Source of the DNA: an uncultured Ectothiorhodospiraceae bacterium
GTDB lineage: Bacteria; Pseudomonadota; Gammaproteobacteria; UBA6429; Thiohalophilaceae
Length of the DNA: 64,000 nt
NCBI GenBank assembly: GCA_947260005.1
Contig: CAMYOL010000007.1
Span: 175,574 to 239,573, forward strand
Direction of reading: 5' to 3'
Shown here piece by piece: positions 1-7,768 of the stretch; within the stretch, counting starts at the first letter, position 1; each line of letters begins with the position of its first letter. The translations under genes and the position numbers were made by a program. The notes beneath the pieces are model-generated. The model saw only the letters and a list, made by a program, of their open reading frames with translations, was not told the origin of the DNA and made no database searches.

Positions 1-23
1 AACCACTTCGTGTTTCATGCAGT

Positions 24-60
24 ATTTCCTACGCTACGCTCCGGTTAGGATGACGGTAAT
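24..60. repeat. 37-bp direct repeat, left copy
   Basis: The 37 bases at 24-60 recur exactly at 270-306, so the tandem repeat block is flanked by identical copies. Both begin ATTTCCTACGCTACG and end GGATGACGGTAAT. This could reflect a duplicated composite repeat or slippage. Confidence 0.9.
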
Positions 61-130
61 TAATACTGTACTGCTTTGAATCGCTGCGCGCTTCGTGCAG
101 CCACTGCCTCAAAGCACTTCGTGCATCACG

Positions 131-269
131 CAGTATTCCTTCCGCTTCGCTACAGTCTACTGCCTTGAATCGCTTTGCGCTTCGTGCAGTATTCCTTCCG
201 CTTCGCTACAGTCTACTGCCTTGAATCGCTTTGCGCATCACGCAGTATTCCTTCCGCTTCGCTACAGTC
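131..269. repeat. 56-bp tandem repeat, 2.5 copies
   Basis: Copies start at 131, 187 and 243, an exact 56-bp period. Copies one and two differ only in their last six bases (TTCGTG against ATCACG), and the third breaks off after 27 bases. Fragments of the same unit, less well preserved, occur at about 70-130. A related sequence in opposite orientation lies at about 3150-3205, on the other side of the mla genes. Confidence 0.9.
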
Positions 270-306
270 ATTTCCTACGCTACGCTCCGGTTAGGATGAC
301 GGTAAT
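270..306. repeat. 37-bp direct repeat, right copy
   Basis: Exact second copy of the sequence at 24-60. It directly follows the partial third 56-bp unit and is followed within a few bases by the palindrome at 313-332. Confidence 0.9.
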
Positions 307-312
307 ATTTGG

Positions 313-332
313 ATTCCCGCCTCCGCGGGAAT
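313..332. repeat. ATTCCCGC palindrome (dRS3-like)
   Basis: ATTCCCGC at 313-320 and GCGGGAAT at 325-332 form a perfect 8-bp stem with a four-base loop. The ATTCCC-N8-GGGAAT layout resembles the dRS3 elements known from Neisseria; similar palindromes are dispersed in many proteobacteria, so no kinship is implied. It sits 41 bp beyond the mlaB stop codon and could fold in that transcript, but there is no T-run to make it a classical terminator. Confidence 0.75.
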
Positions 333-372
333 GACGAAACAATGGGGATGACAAGTTGGATAGAAGAACGAC

Positions 373-696
373 TTATGAGTTATGGATTGGCAGCAGTTCG
401 TTCAATTCACTTAATTTTGCGATTTGCATCAGTTGTTCGGGCAGGTGTTCAAATTCGATTTTAAATTTATTACGCTGGGCCGTGCGAAGCCAGTCGATTA
501 ACAAGGCCAGACCTGCGCTATCCGCGCGAACCACCTGGGCGAGGTTAATCTTAATCTCACCACTCATGCGGTTGATGATGCCAAGACTTTCGCGCGCCAC
601 GTTGGGAACGGTTTGCATGGTCAATTCACCAGACAAGGCAAACTGTTGCGAATCGATTTGTTCAAGTTTGGCGGTTTTGTTGTTCTGCTCGGGCAT
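373..696 (-). CDS. mlaB: MlaB, STAS-domain subunit of the Mla phospholipid transporter
   Basis: A 107-residue single STAS-domain protein. The signature is the stretch VVRADSAGLALLIDWLR in the second half, typical of STAS proteins that bind an ABC ATPase. In the Mla system MlaB sits in the cytoplasm and stabilises the MlaF ATPase. It is the last gene of the mlaF-mlaE-mlaD-mlaB run on the minus strand and starts 75 bp after mlaD. In E. coli mlaC lies in this position between mlaD and mlaB; here there is no room for it. Confidence 0.88.
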   Translation of the reverse strand: MPEQNNKTAKLEQIDSQQFALSGELTMQTVPNVARESLGIINRMSGEIKINLAQVVRADSAGLALLIDWLRTAQRNKFKIEFEHLPEQLMQIAKLSELNELLPIHNS

Positions 697-771
697 TTTA
701 TGCGTTGTCCAGATTACTTTTTCTTCAGCTTAGTTTTATTTAGTTTTTATCTAGTTTATTCTTTCTCGGGC

Positions 772-1335
772 TTATTCTTTGTCCGATTTTTTATCGTCAC
801 CCGATCCCATTTGTGAGACAAACTGGGCGATCAATTTCTCTAACACTAACGAGCCTTGTGTGAACTCTATCTTGGCACCCTGGGCTAAATATTGCGGACC
901 ACATTCCAGTCCTTCCGTATCCGGTTTTCTGCCTTCAAGTTCGGCCGTGAGAATTTCATCTTCACAAAGATCATTGACCGAGCCCGGTAACAGTCCCACG
1001 TACTTTTCACCTAACAGACCAGCCGTATAAATATTAGCCGAGGTTTTAATCGGAATCTTCGAATACTGGCTTTCGATTTTCATTTTTACGACCGCTTTGA
1101 AGGTCGCCTCATCAAAACTGATATCGGTGACCCGACCTAATGTGACGCCGGCCATCACTACCGGTGAACGAACTTTTAGACCACTGGCATCGGTAAATCG
1201 AGCTTCGACTTCAAAACCGTCATCACCTGAGTAGGTACTTAAATTGCTCACCTGCATCGCCAACATAAACAGCGACGCAAAACCGATAACAATAAACACC
1301 CCAACGAGTAATTCTGCTGTACGTGACGTCATCAT
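772..1335 (-). CDS. mlaD: MlaD, periplasmic MCE-domain protein
   Basis: About 187 residues with one N-terminal membrane segment (LLVGVFIVIGFASLFMLAM) followed by a single MCE domain. MlaD forms the hexameric ring that carries phospholipid between the inner-membrane MlaFEB complex and its periplasmic partner. The frame is also open from a TTG at 1341 that overlaps the mlaE stop; I prefer the ATG at 1335 (another follows at 1332), which leaves only two bases between the genes and implies translational coupling. The hydrophilic C-terminal tail is charged (GSGDDKKSDKE). Confidence 0.92.
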   Translation of the reverse strand: MMTSRTAELLVGVFIVIGFASLFMLAMQVSNLSTYSGDDGFEVEARFTDASGLKVRSPVVMAGVTLGRVTDISFDEATFKAVVKMKIESQYSKIPIKTSANIYTAGLLGEKYVGLLPGSVNDLCEDEILTAELEGRKPDTEGLECGPQYLAQGAKIEFTQGSLVLEKLIAQFVSQMGSGDDKKSDKE

Positions 1336-1337
1336 AA

Positions 1338-2120
1338 TCAAGACTCTCCAAACATTAATGCTGTCAAAATAAAATCCAGCCCTAACACTGCTAACGCTGA
1401 GTGCACCACCGTTCTGGTCGTGGCACGGCTGACCCCTTCAGAAGTCGGGATCGCATCGTGACCTTCAAAAACAGCAATCCAGGTGACCACCACTCCGAAG
1501 GCAATACTTTTTATGACGCCGTTAACAATATCATCATCATAATCGACGTTGGCCTGCATTTGCGACCAGTAAGCACCTTCATCAACCCCCAGTAATCCCA
1601 CCCCAACAAAATATCCACCAAGAACACCAATAGCACTAAAGATAGCCGCCAGTAATGGCATCGAAATAAAACCGGCCAGAAAACGGGGTGCCAGAACTCG
1701 ACGAATCGGATCTACCGCCATCATCTCCATCGCCGAGAGTTGTTCGGTGGCTTTCATTAATCCAATTTCAGCAGTGAGTGCTGAACCAGCACGTCCGGCA
1801 AATAACAGCGCCGTCACGACCGGGCCTAACTCCCGAACCAGCGATAAGGCCACCACCACCCCTAACGATTCTTCCGCTCCAAATTTAACCAGGGTGTTAT
1901 AACCTTGCAGGCCTAAGACCATGCCAACGAATAGACCCGACACTAATATAATAACGAACGACAGAACACCGACAGAAAAAATCTGTTGCATGATTAAGCC
2001 AGGACGTAAAAATAAACCGGGAATACCAAATAAAATATTGGCAAACAGGATATTGCCACGTCCCAGGCGCTGGAAAAAATCCAGTCCCTTATGACCTAAG
2101 CTTTCAATCGACTCGCGCAT
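1338..2120 (-). CDS. mlaE: MlaE, permease of the Mla ABC transporter
   Basis: 260 residues, the usual length for MlaE/TtgC-type permeases, with several hydrophobic helices and the conserved stretch [21 protein letters not shown] plus [17 protein letters not shown] that contacts the ATPase. Located in the inner membrane with MlaF, MlaD and MlaB to move phospholipid between inner and outer membrane. It is separated from the upstream mlaF by 151 bp holding a palindromic repeat, an unusual gap within this operon. Confidence 0.94.
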   Translation of the reverse strand: MRESIESLGHKGLDFFQRLGRGNILFANILFGIPGLFLRPGLIMQQIFSVGVLSFVIILVSGLFVGMVLGLQGYNTLVKFGAEESLGVVVALSLVRELGPVVTALLFAGRAGSALTAEIGLMKATEQLSAMEMMAVDPIRRVLAPRFLAGFISMPLLAAIFSAIGVLGGYFVGVGLLGVDEGAYWSQMQANVDYDDDIVNGVIKSIAFGVVVTWIAVFEGHDAIPTSEGVSRATTRTVVHSALAVLGLDFILTALMFGES

Positions 2121-2206
2121 CTGAAGATTATCCTGCTAACTCTGGTTGTCCCAGCCCATTCGAAATAATCTCTTTTAGTAGGTTTTCTTTTAAACTCAAA
2201 ACTTAT

Positions 2207-2240
2207 CCCCTCATCCCAACCTTCTCCCTGAGGGAGAAGG
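2207..2240. repeat. Dispersed palindromic repeat inside the mla operon
   Basis: CCCCTCATCCCAAC is followed by CTTCTCCCTGAGGGAGAAG (2221-2239), a palindrome. The element matches, in opposite orientation, the sequence at 63309-63345. Elements of this CCCTCACCCCAACC plus CTCCC/GGGAG form are widespread in proteobacterial intergenic DNA. It lies between mlaF and mlaE and could form a hairpin in their shared transcript. Confidence 0.8.
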
Positions 2241-2271
2241 AGTACTTAATAGCACTCATTCGTAAATTTTT

Positions 2272-3078
2272 TTAACCCGATAATAAATCGGTCATGTAAT
2301 CACTCGCCTGATAATGAAAAGGAACGGGGCCATCATCATGGCCTTTTAAAAACTGTTGCGCCCATTCCGAGGTCGAGTTGTTAAGTTCATCCGCGGTACC
2401 ATGACCCACGACTTTGCCATCTGACAATAGGTAAATATAATCGGCAATGCTGCTGGTCTCGGCGATATCATGTGAAACAATGATGCTGGTCAGCCCTAAG
2501 GCGTCGTTAAGTTCGCGAATTAAACGAACTAACACCCCCATTGAGATCGGATCCTGTCCGGTAAACGGTTCGTCATACATCATCATCATCGGATCGAGGG
2601 CAATCGCACGTGCCAGCGCCACCCGTCGCGCCATACCACCGGATAATTCAGTGGTCATCAGATCACGCGCACCCCGCAGGCCGACGGCATGTAACTTCAT
2701 TAACACCAGATCCCGGATCATCGCTTCGGATAACTCAGTATGCTCGCGTAGCGGGAAGGCGACATTATCAAATACATTCATGTCGGTTAGCAGCGCACCG
2801 TTTTGAAACAACATACCCATGCTTTTGCGCAGTTGATATAACTGGCTGTGACGCAAGCGTTCAATATGATGGCCGTCAACATGTACACTGCCCGAGGACG
2901 GTTTTAACTGACCACCGATTAGTCGCAGCATCGTGGTTTTACCCGTCCCACTCGGCCCCATGATGGCAGTAATTTTGCCGCGTTGAATATCAAGATCAAC
3001 GCCGTCAAAAATCTTGCGCGAGCCGCGCGAAAAATGCAGGTCCCGAACCTTAACCAGAATGTCTGTTTGTGTTGCCAT
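2272..3078 (-). CDS. mlaF: MlaF, ATPase of the Mla transporter
   Basis: A 268-residue ABC ATPase with Walker A GPSGTGKTT (41-49), signature LSGGM (145-149), Walker B MMMMYDE (164-170) and the switch histidine in SHD (about 203). The C-terminal extension ending in PVPFHYQASDYMTDLL is the MlaF feature that reaches to the partner subunit. It powers phospholipid transport through MlaE. It is the first mla gene; its promoter must lie in the repeat-filled 3079-3289 region, unless transcription runs in from the DUF72-like gene upstream. Confidence 0.95.
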   Translation of the reverse strand: MATQTDILVKVRDLHFSRGSRKIFDGVDLDIQRGKITAIMGPSGTGKTTMLRLIGGQLKPSSGSVHVDGHHIERLRHSQLYQLRKSMGMLFQNGALLTDMNVFDNVAFPLREHTELSEAMIRDLVLMKLHAVGLRGARDLMTTELSGGMARRVALARAIALDPMMMMYDEPFTGQDPISMGVLVRLIRELNDALGLTSIIVSHDIAETSSIADYIYLLSDGKVVGHGTADELNNSTSEWAQQFLKGHDDGPVPFHYQASDYMTDLLSG

Positions 3079-3124
3079 AAATTTTTTAAGTTATCGTTCT
3101 TCTCACGGTCATTGCCACTCAATT

Positions 3125-3274
3125 GTCATTCCCGCTAGGCGGGAATGACCGGAGCGCAGCGTAGGAAATACTGCATGAAGCGCGCAGCGGTTCAAAGGCA
3201 GTGCCCACACTCTTGTCATTCCCCCTCGTCAGGGGGAAAAGTGCCCCGCGGGTAAAGTGCCCTGCGGGAATGAC
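3125..3274. repeat. Repeat cluster upstream of mlaF, inverted relative to 1-345
   Basis: A perfect 11-bp stem with three-base loop lies at 3125-3149 (GTCATTCCCGC / GCGGGAATGAC). About 3150-3205 carries the sequence GTAGGAAATACTGCATGAAG and relatives, the reverse complement of the repeat family at 1-270. A 7-bp stem TTCCCCC/GGGGGAA follows at 3219-3238, nested within an outer GTCATTCCC (3215-3223) and GGGAATGAC (3266-3274) pair. The cluster fills most of the 211 bp between mlaF and the DUF72-like gene. Confidence 0.85.
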
Positions 3275-3289
3275 GGTGCTCATTCATTC

Positions 3290-3973
3290 TTATAATAAGT
3301 CGAGAATAATACCCGCATTCGTTAAAAGTTTCATATCCGGCGGTGCCCCACCCACAATCAAAGCCAGGCTGCGATCACTATCGCTTGTGGCTATCATGGT
3401 TTCAAGTAACCGTCGCAAATCCTTTGGCTCTCTATCTTTTGTTAGCAGGCAGATTCCCATCTGACCACATTTCACATCGTCCTGGCTTGCTTGATCGCCA
3501 TTCCAGCAAATACCAAAATCTAACTCAGGTAATCGGGTATCCAGCGTGGCCAGAAAATCCGCTCTTACTTCACTGTTGATATGAAAGCTGATCAACTGAT
3601 CTTGAGCGATACCATTTATAAACTGCCATTCTGGTTCAGTCGGCATTTGAGTAATGGGAACCAGTACCGCAGCGACACGTTCTCCCAATAATGTGATACC
3701 TTGCTTTGCCTGTTCATAGTCGCCATTAATCGCCCCTGTGGCAGGCCATTCACAGATAAATCGCAGCGCATCATCACTTTCGTCCAGCCATTCCTGAAAC
3801 TGATCGGGACTTGATGACCAGTATTCGTTCGGTACCACGACAATCTGAAATTCATTCCCGTAATAGCCAATTTTCCATTCAATTGGCAAATCATCCGGAT
3901 AAAACTCACCGTCCCACTGCGGAGACTGCCAGCCGTATGCACCTATTAAAATGATATGTTCGCTCAAATTCAT
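3290..3973 (-). CDS. Short DUF72-like (YecE-type) protein
   Basis: A 227-residue protein. Its N terminus (IGAYGWQSPQWDGEFYPDDL, about residues 10-29, followed by YYGNEFQIVVVPNEYW) has the spacing of the DUF72 opening, where family members carry GTSGW..P.W.G.FYP..LP and later YA..F..VE.N..FY. The usual VEIN is replaced by VVVPNEYW. The rest is divergent, and the protein is shorter than the 240-300 residues common in the family. The biochemical role of DUF72 is unsettled. It lies upstream of mlaF on the same strand and is divergent from the zinc-ribbon gene. The family assignment is an inference from the first 50 residues. Confidence 0.6.
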   Translation of the reverse strand: MNLSEHIILIGAYGWQSPQWDGEFYPDDLPIEWKIGYYGNEFQIVVVPNEYWSSSPDQFQEWLDESDDALRFICEWPATGAINGDYEQAKQGITLLGERVAAVLVPITQMPTEPEWQFINGIAQDQLISFHINSEVRADFLATLDTRLPELDFGICWNGDQASQDDVKCGQMGICLLTKDREPKDLRRLLETMIATSDSDRSLALIVGGAPPDMKLLTNAGIILDLL

Positions 3974-3993
3974 CTACCTTCTCGTGTATGATG

Positions 3994-4022
3994 ATACAGT
4001 AATTATGCACTTTATACTGTAT
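3994..4022. promoter_or_regulatory. Inverted repeat in divergent promoter region, possible operator
   Basis: ATACAGTA (3994-4001) and TACTGTAT (4015-4022) are perfect 8-bp arms separated by 13 bp. The element sits between the divergent starts at 3973 and 4096, and a TATACT hexamer overlaps its right arm. That position suits a dimeric repressor site. No regulator can be named; the TACAGTA/TACTGTA order is not the LexA CTGT-N8-ACAG layout. Confidence 0.4.
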
Positions 4023-4095
4023 AGAGGGTTAGGCAGGATAGCCAGCATCGCTGAATCGCAGCTGAATAGGTGAAAAAAATAAGGGTTCATTAAAT

Positions 4096-4281
4096 ATGGG
4101 TGATGTAGTACGCTTCAAAAAACCCAAATTAAAAGAAAAACATAAAGGCAAAACGCTGTGCCGTAGTGGTTTTCATAAATGGGCGGTCGATAAAAGCAAA
4201 CCCTTTTCAGTTAAACAGGGAAAACTGCTTACCGTATACAAATGCCAGCGCTGCGGAAAAATAAAAACCGCTCAAGAGTAA
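4096..4281 (+). CDS. Small zinc-ribbon protein, conserved hypothetical
   Basis: A 61-residue basic protein with C22, H27, C50 and C53, giving a C-x4-H ... C-x2-C set suited to bind one zinc. The first half is lysine rich (VRFKKPKLKEKHKGK), as in small nucleic-acid or ribosome-associated proteins. The start ATG at 4096 is the only one fitting. mlaA follows 89 bp later on the same strand. I recognise the overall look (basic start, GKTLC..GFHKW, VYKCQRCG) as a small conserved gammaproteobacterial protein of unknown role, but cannot name a function. Confidence 0.75.
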   Translation: MGDVVRFKKPKLKEKHKGKTLCRSGFHKWAVDKSKPFSVKQGKLLTVYKCQRCGKIKTAQE

Positions 4282-4370
4282 AACGGGAAGAGTAAAACCG
4301 GCAATATGAATTTGACTGCTTATATTTCACCGATCAGCTTGAGACGATTATTCGCAAAGAACCGACTGTA

Positions 4371-5144
4371 ATGATCACGTTTAAATATTTTAAATTAATC
4401 GCAATACTCTTATCTGTCCTGACCAGTTCATGTGCGACCGTATCGGCTCCGGATGAACGAGATCCCTGGGAATCATTTAATCGTTCAATATATTCATTCA
4501 ATGATGGTTTTGATAGAGCGATAGGACGTCCCGTTGCCGAGGCCTATCAATTCATACTGCCCGATCCGGTTGAGACCGGCGTATCGAATTTCTTTAGCAA
4601 CCTGAACGATGTCGTCGTCGTTGTAAATGATCTGTTGCAGTTTAAATTTCTTCAAGCCGCGTCTGATTTCTCGCGACTCATCGTTAACACCACCTTTGGC
4701 CTATTGGGTATTTTTGATGTCGCCTCCCATATGGAGTTACCCAAACACGATGAAGACTTTGGACAAACCCTGGCGCACTGGGGTGTCGGCGATGGGGCTT
4801 ATCTGGTTCTCCCCTTCCTCGGCTCAAGTTCAGTGCGTGACGCGACCGGACTGCTTTTTGATGCCTATTTATTATTTCCGATCGCCTATGTTAAGGACGA
4901 TGAGGCACGTTGGGGGCTGATTGCCCTGGCGGCCATCGATAAACGAGCGAGTTTGCTCGAGGCATCACGAATACTGGAAAAATCCGGTGTCGATCCCTAT
5001 GTGTTTGTCAGAGATGCGTATTTTCAAGTGCGGGAAAATCAGATATATGATGGTAATCCTCCGTCAACACGAATCTACAAAGAACCCACCGAAGAAGATC
5101 TTCTGCTCGAAGAAGAACTGGAAAAAGAACTGCTTCTTCAATAA
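4371..5144 (+). CDS. mlaA: MlaA (VacJ) outer-membrane lipoprotein
   Basis: 257 residues with a lipoprotein signal ending LTSSC (acylated Cys21) and the MlaA hallmark DPWESFNRSIYSFNDGFDRA. MlaA forms a ring in the inner leaflet of the outer membrane, where it removes misplaced phospholipid and hands it to MlaC and then MlaFEDB. Its C terminus is strongly acidic (EEDLLLEEELEKELLLQ). In E. coli mlaA lies far from the mla operon; here it is about 1.3 kb from mlaF, on the opposite strand, and directly precedes yrbG. Confidence 0.95.
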   Translation: MITFKYFKLIAILLSVLTSSCATVSAPDERDPWESFNRSIYSFNDGFDRAIGRPVAEAYQFILPDPVETGVSNFFSNLNDVVVVVNDLLQFKFLQAASDFSRLIVNTTFGLLGIFDVASHMELPKHDEDFGQTLAHWGVGDGAYLVLPFLGSSSVRDATGLLFDAYLLFPIAYVKDDEARWGLIALAAIDKRASLLEASRILEKSGVDPYVFVRDAYFQVRENQIYDGNPPSTRIYKEPTEEDLLLEEELEKELLLQ

Positions 5145-5168
5145 GCCAAAAGCGTAAAGTTAATCCAC

Positions 5169-6155
5169 ATGTTATTAGCCCAATATATATTTGCCATCGT
5201 CGCTGGCTTCATCGTCCTGGTCTGGGGTGCGGATCGATTTGTCTATGGCGCCGCCGGCACCGCACGTAATATCGGTGTTTCATCCTTGGTGATTGGCTTG
5301 ACCATTGTTGGTTTTGGCACCTCGGCCCCGGAGATTCTTGTTTCGATAATGGCCGCACTTGAGGGTAGCCCCGGTATCGCCATCGGTAATGCCATCGGCT
5401 CAAACATCGCCAATATTGCCCTGGTATTAGGAACTACGGCATTGGTGAGCCCATTACTGGTTGGCTCCAAAATCCTGAAGCGAGAATTTCCCATCATGTT
5501 GTTCGCCATGGTCGTGGCCTTGTTTTTAATCTACGACCTTCGTTTGAGTTGGATCGATGGTTTGATACTGTTATCTGGTATGGTCGCCTTCACATTTTGG
5601 TTAATAAAAATTAGTCGCAGCAAAGATAAAGACACCACCCTGCAAATGGAATTCGAATCAGAAATTCCGCATATTCCTTTAAAAACGTCTTTACTCTGGA
5701 CCGCAGCCGGTCTGGTTTTGTTGCTAATTAGTTCTCAGGTACTGGTCTATGGCGCGTCAAATTTAGCCAAATATTTTGGTGTCAGTGATCTGGTGATCGG
5801 CCTGACGATTATTGCCATCGGTACCAGCTTACCCGAACTCGCAACCTCAATTATGAGCGCGATCAAAAAAGAACATGATATGGCAATTGGCAACATCATC
5901 GGCTCAAACATGTTTAACTTACTGGCTGTTTTGGGCATCCCGGCCATCCTGGCTTCGCCGATTTCATTGTCCGCAGAAGTGATCAGCCGTGATTACATGA
6001 TGATGCTGGGATTAACCATCGTGTTATTTATCTTTGCCTATGGATTTAGAGGGCCGGGCCGGATAAACCGTATTGAAGGTGGCCTGTTACTGCTTAGCTA
6101 CATAGGCTACATGGGCTGGCTGTATTACAGTATCAGCAGCCAACCTGTCAGCTAA
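5169..6155 (+). CDS. yrbG: YrbG-type calcium/sodium exchanger (CaCA family)
   Basis: 328 residues with the two inverted alpha repeats of this family: GFGTSAPEILVSIMAALEGS with GNAIGSNIANIALVLG in the first half, and AIGTSLPELATSIMSAIKK with GNIIGSNMFNLLAVLG in the second. The GTSxPE glutamates form the ion site. Around ten membrane helices. It starts 24 bp after mlaA and is 74 bp ahead of kdsD, the same order (yrbG-kdsD) as in E. coli. Confidence 0.93.
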   Translation: MLLAQYIFAIVAGFIVLVWGADRFVYGAAGTARNIGVSSLVIGLTIVGFGTSAPEILVSIMAALEGSPGIAIGNAIGSNIANIALVLGTTALVSPLLVGSKILKREFPIMLFAMVVALFLIYDLRLSWIDGLILLSGMVAFTFWLIKISRSKDKDTTLQMEFESEIPHIPLKTSLLWTAAGLVLLLISSQVLVYGASNLAKYFGVSDLVIGLTIIAIGTSLPELATSIMSAIKKEHDMAIGNIIGSNMFNLLAVLGIPAILASPISLSAEVISRDYMMMLGLTIVLFIFAYGFRGPGRINRIEGGLLLLSYIGYMGWLYYSISSQPVS

Positions 6156-6229
6156 CTGATAAAATAATTAGGCGTTCTGGTTTCTTGCGCGCTATCCTTA
6201 CATAAATGATCGATTAACAGTTAACTCAA

Positions 6230-7219
6230 ATGGATAAAACTAAAGTTTCTCAGCTCGCCAGGGCCGTTATTGAAACGGAGGCACTGGCTGCACAAGCCTT
6301 ATTAGACCGTATCGATGATGTCTTTGTCGATGCTGTGCAGGCCATGTTGAATTGCAAAGGACGCATTGTGGTGCTGGGGATGGGAAAATCTGGCCATATT
6401 GGCGGTAAAATCGCAGCGACTCTGGCCAGTACCGGTAGCCCGGCATTTTTTGTTCATCCCGGTGAGGCCAGCCATGGTGACCTTGGCATGATCACGGCCC
6501 AGGACGTGGTACTGGCCTTATCCAATAGCGGTGAGACCGACGAAATTCTCACTATTTTACCGCTGATAAAACGACTCAATGCGCCGCTCATCGCCATGAC
6601 CGGGAACGCGGATTCTCATTTAGCAAAAGAATCTGATTTTCATATCGATATCAGTGTTGAAAAAGAAGCGTGTCCACTCGGGCTGGCACCCACTTCCAGC
6701 ACCACCGCTACCCTGGTAATGGGGGATGCACTGGCGATTGCGCTACTCGAATCCCGTGGCTTTACCGAAAATGATTTCGCGCGCTCACACCCAGGGGGCC
6801 GACTCGGAAAACGCTTACTGTTGCATGTGGCTGACATTATGTTTTCCGGTCAAGACACCCCTATGGTAAAACTCGATGCCAGCCTAAGTGACACGCTTAA
6901 AGAAATGAGTCTCAAAAGTTTAGGCATGACCACCGTGGTTGATAATGATGATCGGTTGTTAGGCATATTTACGGATGGTGATGTGCGACGCTTACTCGAC
7001 AGCAACACCATTAAACTCAATGAGCTACAGATTAGCGAATTAAAAGTTGGTGATTTTATGACGACCGGTTGTATGACGATTAATAAATCCCAGCTCGCCG
7101 CCGAGGCGCTGCAGTTAATGGAATCGAAAAGCATTAACGCCCTTCCCGTTGTAGATGAGAATAATAAAGTCATCGGCGCCCTCAATATGCATAATTTACT
7201 TCGCGCAGGCGTGGTTTAA
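6230..7219 (+). CDS. kdsD: KdsD, arabinose-5-phosphate isomerase
   Basis: 329 residues: an N-terminal SIS sugar isomerase domain containing GMGKSGHIGGKIAATLASTG and HPGEASHGDLGM, then two CBS domains (from about residue 205). It converts ribulose 5-phosphate to arabinose 5-phosphate, the first step to KDO for the LPS inner core. Length and domain order match E. coli KdsD. First gene of a tightly packed KDO/LPS export block; kdsC follows after 18 bp. Confidence 0.95.
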   Translation: MDKTKVSQLARAVIETEALAAQALLDRIDDVFVDAVQAMLNCKGRIVVLGMGKSGHIGGKIAATLASTGSPAFFVHPGEASHGDLGMITAQDVVLALSNSGETDEILTILPLIKRLNAPLIAMTGNADSHLAKESDFHIDISVEKEACPLGLAPTSSTTATLVMGDALAIALLESRGFTENDFARSHPGGRLGKRLLLHVADIMFSGQDTPMVKLDASLSDTLKEMSLKSLGMTTVVDNDDRLLGIFTDGDVRRLLDSNTIKLNELQISELKVGDFMTTGCMTINKSQLAAEALQLMESKSINALPVVDENNKVIGALNMHNLLRAGVV

Positions 7220-7237
7220 TCAATTAAAGGAAAACCG

Positions 7238-7768
7238 ATGCAAGATATATTACAACGTGCACAAAAAATAAAACTGGTATTGTTTGACGTCGATGGTGTG
7301 TTGACCGATGGCAGTTTATTTTTTGGTGACGACGGACAGGAGTATAAAGCCTTTTATTCCCGCGATGGTCTTGGCATTAAACTTTTACAACGAACTGGTG
7401 TTGAAGTGGGTGTGATCACTGCACGTCAATCGCAACTGGTAGTACACCGAATGAAAAATCTGGGCATTGAACATTTTTACCAGGGCCGTCTGGATAAAAC
7501 CATCGCCTTTAAAGAGATTTTGGAAAAGTTAAATTTAACCCCGCAACAGACGGCCTATGCTGGAGACGATGTCATCGACTTACCGGTCATGACCCAGGTA
7601 GGGCTCGCCGTCGCGGTCCAGGATGCCCATCCCTTCGTAAAAAAACACGCACACTGGATCACTGAACATAACGGTGGTCGAGGTGCGGCCCGTGATCTTT
7701 GTGAACTGATTATGGAGGCCCAGGGCTCACATAAAGAGCAACTCAATTCATTCCTCATAAATGAGTAA
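7238..7768 (+). CDS. kdsC: KdsC, KDO 8-phosphate phosphatase
   Basis: 176 residues, HAD superfamily without cap domain, with LFDVDGVLTDG holding nucleophile D17 and acid D19, and GDDVIDLPVM near the end for magnesium. It removes phosphate from KDO 8-phosphate, the step after KDO-8-P synthase. A good ribosome-binding site (AAAGGA) precedes the start. Its stop overlaps the lptC start by 8 bp. Confidence 0.95.
   Translation: MQDILQRAQKIKLVLFDVDGVLTDGSLFFGDDGQEYKAFYSRDGLGIKLLQRTGVEVGVITARQSQLVVHRMKNLGIEHFYQGRLDKTIAFKEILEKLNLTPQQTAYAGDDVIDLPVMTQVGLAVAVQDAHPFVKKHAHWITEHNGGRGAARDLCELIMEAQGSHKEQLNSFLINE

Larger units (their letters stand above)
1..372. other. Repeat-rich non-coding spacer
   Basis: This stretch lies downstream of mlaB and carries no convincing gene. 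It is almost entirely short repeats: three copies of a 56-bp unit, a 37-bp direct repeat and a GC-rich palindrome. The open frame across 95-334 simply translates the repeats and shows no protein-like composition, so it is not called. The left edge of the window cuts the region, so its full extent is unknown. Confidence 0.8.

Noticed and set aside
131-269. Possible CRISPR array
   Set aside because: The 56-bp units are directly adjacent without unique spacers of regular length, and no cas genes are nearby.
95-334. Open reading frame of 79 residues on the plus strand
   Set aside because: It is a translation of the 56-bp and 37-bp repeats; no ribosome-binding site and repetitive residues such as SLCASCSIPSAS.
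356-733. 125-residue plus-strand frame over mlaB
   Set aside because: Antisense shadow of mlaB; the STAS protein on the minus strand is clearly the real gene.
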